Shown here piece after piece: positions 9,072 to 19,048 of a stretch of 64,000 nucleotides of DNA. The stretch lies in assembly GCF_014333445.1 (NCBI RefSeq), contig NZ_JACRYU010000014.1:1-64000 (forward strand), read 5' to 3'. The position numbers were made by a program, and so were the translations under genes. The notes beneath the pieces were generated by a model that was not told the DNA's origin, did no database searches, and was given only the letters and a program-made list of their open reading frames with translations. The number at the start of each line of letters is the position of its first letter. The first letter of the stretch is position 1. The DNA is from Terrisporobacter mayombei (GTDB lineage Bacteria; Bacillota; Clostridia; Peptostreptococcales; Peptostreptococcaceae).

Positions 9072-10142
9072 TTAAATTATTTTCTTACTAACTTGCTTAC
9101 CTAACATACAAATAAACAATATTATTCCCAAAAAACCTTCATAAGGATATATTTTTCCAACTAACATTTCAAATGGAAGTAATCCTCCAAAAAAAGCTAG
9201 TATGGCAACAAGTACTGCAATTAGATTTGAGTTTTTTCCATCCTCTTTAGAAATTCTAGTACATACAGTCCAAAAGTTTGGAGCTGCTGTTGAGAATATG
9301 CCACAAAGCAATATGACAGAAAAAATCTTACCAAGTAGAGGTGATATTGATTTTGCAAAATAAAGTGTTGGTATAGATAATTTATATATGCTATCTACCT
9401 TTGACAATAAAGCTAAATTCATAACTAGAATAACAGACATTATTACAATACTTCCTATAATCCCACCATATACAGCTTCTTTTCTAGTTTCTGCGCTTTT
9501 GCCTAATGTAGTAAAAAACATGACCCCTCCAACTAAGTTATATGAAGCATATATAATTCCACTTCTTATCCAACCACCTCCTGCTTTTGGTATTTCAATA
9601 TGTTGCATTATGTAGTTAATATTTTTTAATCCATCTATGTTTTGAAATAATATAATAAATCCTACAATCATAGAAAAAAACACAATAACTGGCCCTATAA
9701 TTCCAACTATATTTATAAGGCTATTAAGGCCAAATATATATGCGATTAGAACAAGTATTGCCATCATGCCACATCCTATGTAATAATTCAATCCATAGTA
9801 TTCTTTTAAAGTTGCTCCTGCACCTGAAATCATTATTACTACACTAGCAAATAATAAAATTGGTATAAAAATTTCATAAAACTGCCCTAAAGATTTTCCA
9901 CAAAAATATTTATATGCACTATGTTGTTTTATATTTCTATGATCGTAACCTGAACCCATAATTGTTGAGCCGAAATATGTAAATAAAATTAAGCTTATAA
10001 TTATTGAACCTATACTCCAAAGTCCATTTGATGTAAAAAATTGCATTATCTCTTGTCCTGTTGCAAATCCCGATCCAATGATGAATGCTATATATGCACC
10101 TGCAAATTTTATTATATTAATTAAGCTTGACCTTCCTTTCAT
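9072..10142 (-). CDS. ykvI: YkvI-family membrane transporter (APC superfamily)
   Basis: 356 aa, about ten hydrophobic helices. The N-terminal motif IIKFAGAYIAFIIGSGFATGQEIMQFF is a clear fingerprint of the YkvI family, which resembles branched-chain amino acid and LeuT-fold symporters (glycine-rich break in helix 1). AGGAGGAG lies before the ATG. Substrate unknown. It is divergent from a MarR-SMR pair, with 155 bases shared between them. Confidence 0.82.
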   Translation of the reverse strand: MKGRSSLINIIKFAGAYIAFIIGSGFATGQEIMQFFTSNGLWSIGSIIISLILFTYFGSTIMGSGYDHRNIKQHSAYKYFCGKSLGQFYEIFIPILLFASVVIMISGAGATLKEYYGLNYYIGCGMMAILVLIAYIFGLNSLINIVGIIGPVIVFFSMIVGFIILFQNIDGLKNINYIMQHIEIPKAGGGWIRSGIIYASYNLVGGVMFFTTLGKSAETRKEAVYGGIIGSIVIMSVILVMNLALLSKVDSIYKLSIPTLYFAKSISPLLGKIFSVILLCGIFSTAAPNFWTVCTRISKEDGKNSNLIAVLVAILAFFGGLLPFEMLVGKIYPYEGFLGIILFICMLGKQVSKKII

Positions 10143-10228
10143 ATAAACTCTCCTCCTAGTTTTTAGTTATGACAATAGTAGTATTAATTATATGTTTATA
10201 AAATTTTATATATGAATAGAAAAATCAA

Positions 10229-10257
10229 TTGACATGTACATAAAATTTAGATATTAT
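10229..10257 (+). promoter_or_regulatory. Sigma-A promoter of the MarR-SMR operon
   Basis: TTGACA (10229-10234), 17-base spacer, TATTAT (10252-10257). A short palindrome TAGTACTA (10263-10270) just downstream is a candidate MarR operator. Confidence 0.65.
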
Positions 10258-10297
10258 TTATTTAGTACTAATTCGGACTATTGTAGAGGTGATAATT

Positions 10298-10753
10298 ATG
10301 AATGATGATATTCAGTATCATATTAAAGAGTACTATTCATTTTGGTCTAAAATAAATAATTTATATGGAAAATGGGCAAAAGAGCATGACTTAAGCTACC
10401 ATTCTCTTTTCGTTTTATATGCTATATGGGATAGTAAAGATAATATCTGTACTCAGAAAAAAATATGTGATGATTGGCTATTTCCTAAACAGACTGTAAA
10501 CTCTATATTAAAAAAATTTGAAGAAAAAAATTATATTTTATTACAATCACTATCTAAAGATAAAAGACATAAAGAAATTTTACTTACAGATGAAGGTAGA
10601 CATTATGCTGATAAAATATTTGTTGAATTATATAATCTTGAAGAAAAAGTAATGCAGCATATGGGAGAAATTAATAGAAATAATATGACTAAAAATAATA
10701 CTCTTTTCCTTAATCTTTTTAAGGAAGCTATGGATGAAAAAAGTAATCTTTAA
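10298..10753 (+). CDS. MarR-family transcriptional regulator
   Basis: 151 aa, normal MarR length. Winged HTH core about residues 50-100: ICDDWLFPKQTVNSILKKFEEKNYILLQ, then the wing SKDKRHKEILLTDEGR, the canonical DxR..LTxxG motif. I start it at ATG 10298 (AGAGGTG 7 bases upstream); a GTG at 10289 overlaps that site. It is followed 42 bases later by an SMR efflux gene and is presumably its local repressor. Confidence 0.88.
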   Translation: MNDDIQYHIKEYYSFWSKINNLYGKWAKEHDLSYHSLFVLYAIWDSKDNICTQKKICDDWLFPKQTVNSILKKFEEKNYILLQSLSKDKRHKEILLTDEGRHYADKIFVELYNLEEKVMQHMGEINRNNMTKNNTLFLNLFKEAMDEKSNL

Positions 10754-10795
10754 TAATAAAATTTTATCTAATATATTTAAAAGGAGGGATTAAAC

Positions 10796-11119
10796 ATGCC
10801 ATATATGTATTTAATATTAGCTATTGCTCTTGAATTAGTAGCAACTACATTATTAAAATATTCAGAAGGATTTTCTAAACTTCCTTATACCTTAGGATGC
10901 ATCGTTTCCTATATGACTTGCTTCTTCTTTCTATCAAAAGCTATTCAACATATAGATTTAAGCGTTGCCTATGCTACTTGGTGTGGTCTTGGAATTGTTG
11001 CAACTACAATTATTTCTATTTTTGTTTTCAAATCACAATTAAATTTTATGAGTTTTGTTGGAGTATTCTTTGTTGTTTTTGGAGTTGTGATTTTAAATTT
11101 ATATGGAACAGCTCACTAA
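10796..11119 (+). CDS. SMR-family small multidrug/cation efflux protein
   Basis: 107 aa with four hydrophobic helices, the exact size of EmrE/SugE-type transporters. The essential membrane Glu is present in helix 1 (LAIALELVATTLLKYSEGF), and SVAYATWCGLGIVATTIIS is the helix 3 GLxG-type dimer motif. It probably works as a dual-topology homodimer exporting cationic compounds or guanidinium-like metabolites using the proton gradient. AAAGGAGGG before the ATG. Operon with the MarR gene. Confidence 0.92.
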   Translation: MPYMYLILAIALELVATTLLKYSEGFSKLPYTLGCIVSYMTCFFFLSKAIQHIDLSVAYATWCGLGIVATTIISIFVFKSQLNFMSFVGVFFVVFGVVILNLYGTAH

Positions 11120-11141
11120 ATTAATGTACGTATATACTTTC

Positions 11142-11168
11142 AAGCAAGTCTATTAAGACTTGCTTTTT
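11142..11168 (+). terminator. Terminator of the MarR-SMR operon
   Basis: AAGCAAGTC / GACTTGCTT stem with a 6-base loop and TTTT tail. Confidence 0.8.
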
Positions 11169-11334
11169 AATTTATTTATACTATTTTTTAATTTTACTTC
11201 TTATTTTTAGGAATCATTATATTATTTTAAAACTACTACATACAATATAAATTATACTTTTAGGTAAAACTAATCTATATTAACTATTAAATATATGATA
11301 AAATATGGCTACAAATAACAATAAGGGAGGTTTT

Positions 11335-12315
11335 ATGTTGAATAAAACTGATGCATTTAAGATTTTAAAACTGTCACTAGGAAGTTCCCTTGCTATTTTT
11401 ATTGCTTCAATTTTTAATTTACAATATTCAATTGTCGCAGGTGTTATAACACTTTTAGTTGTAAAAGATACTAAAAGAGAAACTGTAGTAGATGCTATTG
11501 GGAAATTATTAGGGTTTGTGATTTGTACAGTCTATTCTTATCTATGTTTCAATATATTGGGGTTTAATTTATATTCATTTTCAATTTACATATTACTTAT
11601 TATAAGTACTTGCTTTATTTTAAAAATTAGATATGTAATAGCGATGTGTGTAGTAATTTCTTCTCACTATTTATTACAAGAGTCTATGAGTTTATATTGG
11701 ATATTAAATGAAACAGGACTATTTATAATAGGTGCAGGTATCGGAATTATAATAAATATGTTCATGCTTTCTAATATAGAACAAATTTATAATGGTCAAG
11801 AGCGACTACAAAAAGAAGTGAGTACTATTCTTATAGATATTGCAAGTACTATAGTTAATCCTAACAAAGAATCTGATTATGAAGAACATCTTGATAGATT
11901 AAATATTTTAATAAATAAAAGTACAAAAGCCGCTTATGAAAATCTTAATAATAATTTATTAAGCGACACTAGATTTTTCTTAGAACATATGGAAATAATA
12001 AAAAGCCAAAAAGATATATTAGCTACATTATATAACTTGGCGTTGCAATTAAATTATGTTCCTTACCAAGGATATATCATAGCTGAATTCATAAATAAAA
12101 TAGGAAATACTTCTTTTGAAACTAATACAGTAAATCTATTACTAGAAGATTTAGAAGATATATTTAAAGATATGAAAAGTCAACCTCTTCCTAAAAATAG
12201 AGATGAATTTGAAAACCGTGCTATTTTATTTTTATGTTTAACTGAGCTAAAAAAGTTCTTAATAAATAGAAAAAATGCACAAACTCTTAGAGATAATTTT
12301 TACTATAATAATTAA
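11335..12315 (+). CDS. Aromatic acid exporter (ArAE_1/FUSC-like) family membrane protein
   Basis: 326 aa. N-terminal half with six predicted helices beginning FKILKLSLGSSLAIFIASIF and the motif SIVAGVITLLVVKDTKRET; C-terminal half is a soluble helical ArAE_1_C-like domain (about residues 150-326). The ATG at 11335 has AAGGGAGG 5 bases upstream; an earlier in-frame ATG at 11305 lacks a site. Members are thought to export aromatic or other organic acids, but direct evidence is scarce. A second member of the same family is encoded at 33928-34830. Confidence 0.8.
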   Translation: MLNKTDAFKILKLSLGSSLAIFIASIFNLQYSIVAGVITLLVVKDTKRETVVDAIGKLLGFVICTVYSYLCFNILGFNLYSFSIYILLIISTCFILKIRYVIAMCVVISSHYLLQESMSLYWILNETGLFIIGAGIGIIINMFMLSNIEQIYNGQERLQKEVSTILIDIASTIVNPNKESDYEEHLDRLNILINKSTKAAYENLNNNLLSDTRFFLEHMEIIKSQKDILATLYNLALQLNYVPYQGYIIAEFINKIGNTSFETNTVNLLLEDLEDIFKDMKSQPLPKNRDEFENRAILFLCLTELKKFLINRKNAQTLRDNFYYNN

Positions 12316-12343
12316 AATTAAAATCTTAAATATAATCTAAAAT

Positions 12344-12377
12344 AAAAATGACGAACTAATAATAGTTGGTCATTTTT
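12344..12377 (+). terminator. Terminator of the ArAE gene
   Basis: AAAAATGAC...GTCATTTTT stem with an inner AACTA/TAGTT extension, T-rich on the plus strand. Confidence 0.75.
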
Positions 12378-12490
12378 ATTTGCTCCTTTTAAAATATTAC
12401 TAGTTGAATTCTAATCATCAAATCTTTTCATTTATTATTAATCATTTAATACTTTATAAAATATTAATTATTATAACTTCTTTTAATTCT

Positions 12491-13384
12491 TTAAAACCAG
12501 CTAATTTGAGTTTTCTCATAATTCTTTTTATAATCTCTTATAATATCATTCATATTATATAAAATATTGTATTTTTCACACTCGTTTTTAAATATTTTCC
12601 ATAAATATTCTGCTCTAGGGGATGAATTTTCGTATATATCTCCATAAGTTTCAATATATTTTCTATCTAAATTTTGTTCTGGAAATATTTTTCTTAATTG
12701 TTGAAAATAATACTCCCTTTGATTTTGTCTAAGTGTTACTCCTAGGCCATAACTGAAAACAAATTTAGCACCACATTCATGTGCTTTTTTTATTATACTT
12801 CTAATATTTTCTTCATTATCATTTATAAATGGTAAAATAGGCATAAGAAGTATTCCTACATATATACCATTGTCTGATAATTCTTTTAAAGCTTCAAATC
12901 TTTGTGATGTAGTACTTACATTTCTTTCAATCTTTTTGCACAAATCATCATCAAAAGTTGTTATTGTCATTTTCACCAATACAGGAGAATGACTTTGTAT
13001 TCGTTTTAATATATCTATATCTCTTCTTATTAAATCACTTTTAGTTGCAATTGATATACCGAATCTATTATCATCAACTAATTTTAAAGCTGCCCTAGTT
13101 AACATGTACTTTTTCTCAAAAGGGTTATATGGATCACTCATAGCCCCAGTCCCTACTACTCCCTTTTTTCTTTTAGATTGAAGTTCTTTTTTTATTATTT
13201 CTAAACAATTATATTTAATTCTAACTCTGTCAAAGTCTATAATTTGATAGCAATTACTTCTAGAATCACAATATATACATTGATGACAACAACCTATGTA
13301 TATGTTCATATTATAATTAATTCCAAACCAGTTGGGATTATCGCTATATCCAGAAATAATTGTTTTAGCTGGTATAAATTCCAT
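12491..13384 (-). CDS. SPL-like radical SAM protein
   Basis: 297 aa. The radical SAM cluster motif is C32-x3-C36-x2-C39 (GCCHQCIYCDS), preceded by NYNMNIYIGC. The motifs GTGAMSDPYNPFEKKYMLTR and ATKSDLIRRDIDIL are typical of the COG1533 (SplB-related, Rv2578c-type) family. It is shorter than genuine spore photoproduct lyase and lacks the usual fourth conserved Cys context, so DNA repair is not assured; the family is mostly uncharacterised. Monocistronic, with GAAAGGAT before the ATG. Confidence 0.82.
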   Translation of the reverse strand: MEFIPAKTIISGYSDNPNWFGINYNMNIYIGCCHQCIYCDSRSNCYQIIDFDRVRIKYNCLEIIKKELQSKRKKGVVGTGAMSDPYNPFEKKYMLTRAALKLVDDNRFGISIATKSDLIRRDIDILKRIQSHSPVLVKMTITTFDDDLCKKIERNVSTTSQRFEALKELSDNGIYVGILLMPILPFINDNEENIRSIIKKAHECGAKFVFSYGLGVTLRQNQREYYFQQLRKIFPEQNLDRKYIETYGDIYENSSPRAEYLWKIFKNECEKYNILYNMNDIIRDYKKNYEKTQISWF

Positions 13385-13473
13385 AAATTCTTCAATCCTT
13401 TCATTTATCTAAATCAAATTAACTTAATAAATAATTCTTTTCTAAAAATTATATCATAAATTCCATATAATAA

Positions 13474-13522
13474 AAAAATCCTAGATGATAAGACACACAG
13501 AATATCTATCTCTAGGATTTTT
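13474..13522 (-). terminator. Terminator of the ato operon
   Basis: AAAAATCCTAGA / TCTAGGATTTTT arms with a roughly 25-base loop, just past the atoE stop. Confidence 0.75.
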
Positions 13523-13548
13523 AATTATAAAATAAATATTTATTTAAA

Positions 13549-14910
13549 CTACATACCTATAAACATAAGTCCCATAGCTATTATCACACCTGAATATAAT
13601 AAGTCAACTATACAAAATCCCATTATATCCTTTGCACCTAATCCTGCTATACCTAGTGCTGGTAATGCCCAGAATGGTTGTATCATATTTGTCCATGCAT
13701 CTCCCCAAGCTATTGCCATTGCTGTTTTAGCTGGATCAACACCTAATGCAGCACCTGCTGGCATCATTATTGGAGCTTGCACTGCCCATTGTCCTCCACC
13801 TGATGGTACAAAAAAGTTTACTATACCTGCACTTAGGAAACTAAATAATGGGAAAGTAAATGTGTTAGCAACGTTTGCAAAGAAATCAGATATTAATATT
13901 GCTAAAGATACTCCATCAGCGTTTACACCAGTCATCATTCCTATTATACCTGCATAGAATGGGAACTGTAACATTATTGGTCCTGCTGATTTTGAAGCTG
14001 AACTTAAAGCATGTAAAAATCTTCTTGGTGTTTTATGCAATACTATTGCTGAGAATAAGAAAATAAAGTTAACTATATCAAGATTTAAACTAAATCCGTT
14101 ATTTATGAAGTAGTAAACTATATAAGCAAATCCCATTGCAGAAATTAGCATACTTACTATCGCGCTATTTTCTAATTTATCTGCTGGAGTCATTTCATCA
14201 ATTGTCATTGCTACAAAATCATCTTCATCTTCTAATAATGATTTATCTACTATAATAGCTTTGTCTTTAGATGGATGCATTGCTTTATTTAGTAATGGTA
14301 AAGTTAATATTAATACTCCTACTATTAACATATTTGATAACGAGAATATTGTCTCACTAGTTGGTACACCTTCTGCAGATATCACACCTGCTGTTGCAGA
14401 AACTACTGCTTCTCCACCTGTCGCTAATGTTAAAGGTATAGATGCTGATAATCCCGCATGCCATAATAAAAATCCTGAATAAGCTGAAGCTATTAATAAT
14501 CTATAATCAACACCATCAACTTCTTTAGCTAATTCTTTTGCAAATATTGCTCCAATAACTAATCCAAATCCCCAGTTTATTAAACAAGCTAATCCTGAAA
14601 TAAATGTTACCATTAATATTGCTTGTCCTGGAGTTTTTGGTATTTTTGCTAATCTTCTAAGTACTTTTTTGAAAGCTGGAGCACTTGCTAATGTATGACC
14701 TAGTACAAGTACTAATGCCATTTGCATAGCGAATGCTAATAATCCCCAAAATCCTCCTGACCAATGTACTATCATGTCCATTGGGCCTTGTCCTGTAAAT
14801 ATAATTCCTGATAAAAATATTGCAAAAGTTATCATTATGCAAAATAAGAATGGATCTGGTAAATAATTTTGAACTAGGTTAACGCACCCATTTGTAAACT
14901 TTTTGAACAT
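13549..14910 (-). CDS. atoE: AtoE-type short-chain fatty acid transporter
   Basis: 453 aa, the family length. Highly hydrophobic with about 12 helices. Diagnostic stretches include NYLPDPFLFCIMITFAIFLS at the N-terminus, GFGLVIGAIFAKELAK, and the pore-like NFFVPSGGGQWAVQAPIMMP and AWGDAWTNMIQPFWALPALG. It should import acetoacetate, butyrate or related acids. Last gene of the atoB-atoD-atoA-atoE operon, 91 bases after atoA. Terminator downstream. Confidence 0.93.
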   Translation of the reverse strand: MFKKFTNGCVNLVQNYLPDPFLFCIMITFAIFLSGIIFTGQGPMDMIVHWSGGFWGLLAFAMQMALVLVLGHTLASAPAFKKVLRRLAKIPKTPGQAILMVTFISGLACLINWGFGLVIGAIFAKELAKEVDGVDYRLLIASAYSGFLLWHAGLSASIPLTLATGGEAVVSATAGVISAEGVPTSETIFSLSNMLIVGVLILTLPLLNKAMHPSKDKAIIVDKSLLEDEDDFVAMTIDEMTPADKLENSAIVSMLISAMGFAYIVYYFINNGFSLNLDIVNFIFLFSAIVLHKTPRRFLHALSSASKSAGPIMLQFPFYAGIIGMMTGVNADGVSLAILISDFFANVANTFTFPLFSFLSAGIVNFFVPSGGGQWAVQAPIMMPAGAALGVDPAKTAMAIAWGDAWTNMIQPFWALPALGIAGLGAKDIMGFCIVDLLYSGVIIAMGLMFIGM

Positions 14911-15001
14911 AGTGTCTTCTCCCTTTTAGTATTTTTTCAGATGCCCTAATAGTTATTAAGGCATCTATGTTTTTTTAACTTTGTGCTTTTGTGATTTTTT
15001 A

Positions 15002-15658
15002 CTATTTCATTGGTATTAAATTATCACTTATTATTAATTTAGCTTCTGTTGCATTTTGAACTTCTTCTACTGTAAATTCTTCATTTAACTCAACTAAAAC
15101 TAAACCTTCTTCAGTTACCTCTATAACACCCATTTCAGTCACTATTAAGTTAACCTGATTTTTAGCTGTTAAAGGTAGTGAACACTCTTTTAAAATTTTA
15201 TGCTTTCCTTTAGCTGTATGCTCCATAGCTACTATTACTTTTTTAGCTCCTACAACTAAATCCATAGCTCCACCCATTCCCGGAACTAATTTCCCTGGTA
15301 TCATCCAGTTTGCTAAGTTTCCTTTTTCATCTACTTGTAATGCTCCAAGTACTGTTACATCTACGTGGCCACCTCTTATTATTCCAAATGAAGCTGCACT
15401 ATCAAAGAAAGCTCCACCTTCTTGTATTGTTACAGGTGAACCTCCTGCATTTACAATATATTTATTTACTTTGTCTTCTTCTGGACTTGGACCTATACCT
15501 ACAAATCCATTTTCTGATTGAAGTGTTATATCTACTCCTTCTGGTAAATAGTTAGGTATTAATGTTGGTAATCCTATTCCTAGATTTACAACATCTCCAT
15601 CTTTTAATTCTTTAGCAACCCTTTTGGCTACAAAGCTTTTTATTTGACTTCTATCCAT
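15002..15658 (-). CDS. atoA: Acetoacetate/butyrate CoA-transferase subunit B
   Basis: 218 aa. The catalytic Glu49 lies in the SENG motif ([12 protein letters not shown]), which forms the glutamyl-CoA intermediate. N-terminal [19 protein letters not shown] and C-terminal [15 protein letters not shown] are family-typical. It overlaps the preceding atoD by 8 bases, so the two subunits are coupled for stoichiometric assembly. The enzyme moves CoA from acetyl- or butyryl-CoA to acetoacetate or short-chain acids. Confidence 0.93.
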   Translation of the reverse strand: MDRSQIKSFVAKRVAKELKDGDVVNLGIGLPTLIPNYLPEGVDITLQSENGFVGIGPSPEEDKVNKYIVNAGGSPVTIQEGGAFFDSAASFGIIRGGHVDVTVLGALQVDEKGNLANWMIPGKLVPGMGGAMDLVVGAKKVIVAMEHTAKGKHKILKECSLPLTAKNQVNLIVTEMGVIEVTEEGLVLVELNEEFTVEEVQNATEAKLIISDNLIPMK

Positions 15659-16316
15659 TTATCTCTCCTCCATTTATTATGTAATCTACAAATATATGTG
15701 GAGTCATAACATGTTCTTGATCTATTTCTCCAACTTTTACAACTTCATCAGCTTCAACTATAACTACATCTGCAGCAGTTGCCATTATTGGTGCAAAATT
15801 TCTTCCCGAACCACTATAATAAGCATTACCTTTTTCATCAACTTTACTTGCACCTATTATTGCTATATCTGCTTTTATAGGTTTTTCTATTAAGTATTGT
15901 TTTCCATCTATTACTATCGTTTCTTTTCCTTCTGCAACTAAAGTACCTATACCAGTTGGTGTTATTACCCCACCAAGTCCTGCACCTGCACTTCTTATTC
16001 TCTCTGCCATTGTTCCTTGAGGTATAAGCTCAAATTCAGTTTCTTTCTCATTTAATTGTCTTATCGCTTCTGGATTTAAACCTATGTGAGTAGCTTGAAT
16101 TTTTTTAAATTGTTTAGCTACAACCATTTTTCCTACTCCATAATCTAAAAGACCTGTATCATTGCATACTAAAGTTAAATCCTTTACACCTAATTCAATT
16201 AATTTATCTATTATTTTATGAGGACTTCCACATCCCATAAATCCACTGACCATTATAGTCATTGAGTCTTTTACTATTTCACTTAAATTATCTATACTTA
16301 TTATTTTATTCTTCAT
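15651..16316 (-). CDS. atoD: Acetoacetate/butyrate CoA-transferase subunit A
   Basis: 221 aa. [18 protein letters not shown] near the N-terminus and [22 protein letters not shown] are conserved CoA-transferase alpha-subunit motifs; [19 protein letters not shown] matches the 3-oxoacid transferase group. GAGGAGTT precedes the ATG, 19 bases after atoB. Partner of atoA. Confidence 0.93.
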   Translation of the reverse strand: MKNKIISIDNLSEIVKDSMTIMVSGFMGCGSPHKIIDKLIELGVKDLTLVCNDTGLLDYGVGKMVVAKQFKKIQATHIGLNPEAIRQLNEKETEFELIPQGTMAERIRSAGAGLGGVITPTGIGTLVAEGKETIVIDGKQYLIEKPIKADIAIIGASKVDEKGNAYYSGSGRNFAPIMATAADVVIVEADEVVKVGEIDQEHVMTPHIFVDYIINGGEING

Positions 16317-16335
16317 TATATAACTCCTCTATTCA

Positions 16336-17541
16336 CTATACTGACTTAACAATTACACAAGTTCCCATTCCACCACCTATGCAAAGTGATGCTAAACCTT
16401 TTTCTAATTTTCTCTTTTTCATCTCATGTATAAGAGTTGTAATTATCCTTGCTCCTGATGCTCCTAGAGGATGTCCTATTGCTATAGCTCCACCATTTAC
16501 ATTTGTTCTTTCATCAAACCATTCATCTGTAACATTGTGATTTTCTTTTAATTCTTTTATAACTCCTAATGATTGAACTGCAAATGCCTCGTTTAATTCT
16601 AATAAGTCCATTTCTTCTAACTTCATGTTAGCTCTATCTAAAGCATTTTTAATTGCTGGTACTGGTCCTAACCCCATAACTGCAGGATCTACTCCGCCTT
16701 GTCCAACTGATACTATTTCTGCTATTGGATTTAATCCATATTCTTTTACTGCTTTTTCTGAAGCAACTATTATTATACTTGCTCCATCATTTATTCCCGA
16801 AGCATTCCCAGCTGTTACCGATCCATCTTTTTTGAATGCAGGTCTTAAAGTTGAAAGTTTTTCAAGACTTGTAGTTCTATTTGGATATTCATCTGTATCA
16901 AATATTGTTACAGCTTTTCTTGTTTTTACTTCTATTGGAACTATTTCATCCTTAAATCTTCCTTCATCTACTGCTTTTATAGCTCTTGTTTGAGACTTTA
17001 TTGCAAAATCATCTTGCTCTTCTCTACTTATATTGTGTTTTTCAGCTATGTTTTCTGCAGTTATTCCCATATGATAGTTATTAAATGCATCTGTAAGACC
17101 ATCTAGTATTAATGAGTCTTTTAAATTCATTCCACCCATTTTATTACCTGTTCTTGCATTTGAATCTGTAACATATGGAGCTTGAGACATAACTTCCACA
17201 CCACCTGCTACTATTAAATCTGCCATCTCACCTTTTATTTGTGAATAAGCAGTCATTACACTTTTCATACCACTACCACAAATTATATTTAGAGAGTAAG
17301 CTGGCACTTCATTTGGTATTCCTGCATATATAGAAGCTTGTCTTGCTATACCTTGACCTTGACCAGCCGATAATACATTTCCTAATATAACTTCATCAAT
17401 TTTACTTACATCTATTTTATTTTCTTCTATAACTGACTTCATTACCTGACCAGCTAACTCTGCTGGAGATACTGTTGATAAACTTCCTAAAAATTTCCCT
17501 ATTGGACTTCTTTTAGCATCTACTATATAAACCTTAGACAT
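16336..17541 (-). CDS. atoB: Acetyl-CoA C-acetyltransferase (thiolase)
   Basis: 401 aa. Nucleophile Cys88 ([11 protein letters not shown]), catalytic His357 ([10 protein letters not shown]) and Cys387 (LCIGGGMGT) are all in place, so it is a complete biosynthetic-type thiolase. It condenses two acetyl-CoA to acetoacetyl-CoA or runs in reverse after the CoA-transferase step. First gene of the operon, with CTTAAGGAGG before its ATG. The roughly 260 bases upstream should hold the promoter and LysR site. Confidence 0.94.
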   Translation of the reverse strand: MSKVYIVDAKRSPIGKFLGSLSTVSPAELAGQVMKSVIEENKIDVSKIDEVILGNVLSAGQGQGIARQASIYAGIPNEVPAYSLNIICGSGMKSVMTAYSQIKGEMADLIVAGGVEVMSQAPYVTDSNARTGNKMGGMNLKDSLILDGLTDAFNNYHMGITAENIAEKHNISREEQDDFAIKSQTRAIKAVDEGRFKDEIVPIEVKTRKAVTIFDTDEYPNRTTSLEKLSTLRPAFKKDGSVTAGNASGINDGASIIIVASEKAVKEYGLNPIAEIVSVGQGGVDPAVMGLGPVPAIKNALDRANMKLEEMDLLELNEAFAVQSLGVIKELKENHNVTDEWFDERTNVNGGAIAIGHPLGASGARIITTLIHEMKKRKLEKGLASLCIGGGMGTCVIVKSV

Positions 17542-17800
17542 CGTTTTCCTCCTTAAGACTTTACTTTTGTTTTATTGTAATTGGGCAAATAATTCTTAAG
17601 TATTCCATAATCAAATGCATAACTAAATGGAATTTATTCAAAGTATAGTTCTAAGAATAAGAAGTACTGCACCTTTCATTTTTTAGTATAAGAGGATTTT
17701 TTTATTTTGTTAAATACCTATTTTACATGCATCTATGAATTTCAGTTATGAATTAATCATATCAATTGTTCTATATAGTTGATTAAATGATAATTATTTA
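17542..17800 (-). promoter_or_regulatory. Promoter region of the ato operon
   Basis: AT-rich 259-base gap between the LysR gene and atoB. It contains an imperfect dyad ATCAA...TTGAT at 17759-17785 and the small palindrome TTCTTAGAA near 17650; either could be a LysR box. No sigma-54 -24/-12 element was seen, unlike the sigma-54-activated E. coli ato system. Confidence 0.4.
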
Positions 17801-18688
17801 TCAATCATTATTTATTTCTTTTATTGTGTAATCAATAAATGATTTTAAAGTTTTAGAAATATATTTATCTTCCTTTAAAATAAATCCTGTATTCCAATTT
17901 ATATTTGAATTTTCAATAGATATTAATTTTATATCATCATTTTTAAATCGTTGCACGATTGGCTCTGGCATAATACTTATACCCTGATCTAAAGCTACCA
18001 TCTCCATAATATAATCCCATTGAGAAGTTTTTAAGATTATATCTGGCTCAAATCCTGCCTCTTTACATATTTTTATAGTTTTATTGTACATCATAAATTT
18101 TTCATTGAAGGTTATAAATTTCTCGTCTTTAAGCTCCTTTGCATCTATGCTTTCTAGGTTTGATAATCTATGATTCTTTCCAACTACTAGCATTACATTT
18201 CCATTTGTAATAGGGAATGTTATTAAGTTTTCATCTTCTATAGGAAAAATTACTACTCCTATATCTATACGTTCTTCTTCAACACTTGACTTTATATGGT
18301 TAGACCCTTCCTCTACTATTTTTATATCAATATGTGGATTTTTACTTTTAAAACTTGCTATAACAGATGTGAAATATACACTTCCTATTACTGGAGGTAA
18401 TCCTAAAGTAATTATTCTTTTACAAGAATTAAATGTATCTTGAAGATTATTTAGCTCTTGCTGTATTATATCCATAGATTCCTTTGCATTTTTGTAAAAA
18501 ATTTCTCCCTCATAAGTTAACTTAAATGATTTTGAATTTCTCTCTATAAGCTGAGTACCCATTTCTGTTTCTAAACTTTTAACATTTTTACTTAAAGCTG
18601 GCTGAGAAATATATAAATTATTTGCAGCCTTAGTAAAATTACCTTCTTTTACAACTTCTAAAAAATAAGTTATATCTTTTATTTTCAT
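17801..18688 (-). CDS. LysR-family regulator of the ato operon
   Basis: 295 aa. Winged HTH (residues 1-60: KIKDITYFLEVVKEGNFTKA, SQPALSKNVKSLE) and an effector domain with GLPPVIGSVYFTSVIASFK. Its length and CysB/CidR-like N-terminus are typical. It is codirectional with and immediately upstream of the thiolase operon, so it most likely activates atoBDAE in response to a short-chain acid or CoA-ester. The effector is inferred, not shown. Confidence 0.87.
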   Translation of the reverse strand: MKIKDITYFLEVVKEGNFTKAANNLYISQPALSKNVKSLETEMGTQLIERNSKSFKLTYEGEIFYKNAKESMDIIQQELNNLQDTFNSCKRIITLGLPPVIGSVYFTSVIASFKSKNPHIDIKIVEEGSNHIKSSVEEERIDIGVVIFPIEDENLITFPITNGNVMLVVGKNHRLSNLESIDAKELKDEKFITFNEKFMMYNKTIKICKEAGFEPDIILKTSQWDYIMEMVALDQGISIMPEPIVQRFKNDDIKLISIENSNINWNTGFILKEDKYISKTLKSFIDYTIKEINND

Positions 18689-19048
18689 ATACTTTAGTTC
18701 CCTCGCAAATTATAAATTATAATAATTTTATATTTTTTATTATAAAAAACTATATATATATATTATTATAGCTTTATTAGTCACATTTTGAAACCTAGAA
18801 ATGTTACTTTATTTATCTTTAATTCATATAAAAATACTCTTTTTACACTTATAAATAACAGATAAAATTTAACAAGTTTAAGCATATGATTAATTATTAA
18901 ATTACAATGTAGCAAATATTATCTACTTTTATTGACTTTCATTTTATAAATATTATATACTACACTAGGTTTGAAAAATATGTTTCACATGTACCAACTA
19001 ACTAATTAGACAAAATTCTACTTATCATATTTTGAGGGAGGTAAGTTT
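18689..19048. other. Divergent intergenic region (lysR / thrE)
   Basis: 360 bases, very AT-rich, no ORF. A plausible sigma-A promoter for the thrE genes is TTGACT (18932-18937), an 18-base spacer and TATACT (18956-18961). I see no T-box or riboswitch motif. Confidence 0.45.

Noticed and set aside
10143-10297. Guanidine riboswitch before the SMR gene
   Set aside because: No ykkC/mini-ykkC ACGR-type motifs; the MarR gene and a standard promoter explain control.
13875-14066. Plus-strand ORFs opposite atoE, atoA and atoB (also 15310-15555, 16625-16993)
   Set aside because: Shadow frames of strongly coding minus-strand genes.
17542-17800. Sigma-54 promoter for the ato operon
   Set aside because: GG and GC elements do not fall at the required -24/-12 spacing.
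18689-19048. Possible T-box or amino acid riboswitch before the thrE genes
   Set aside because: No conserved T-box sequence or stem-terminator arrangement could be seen.
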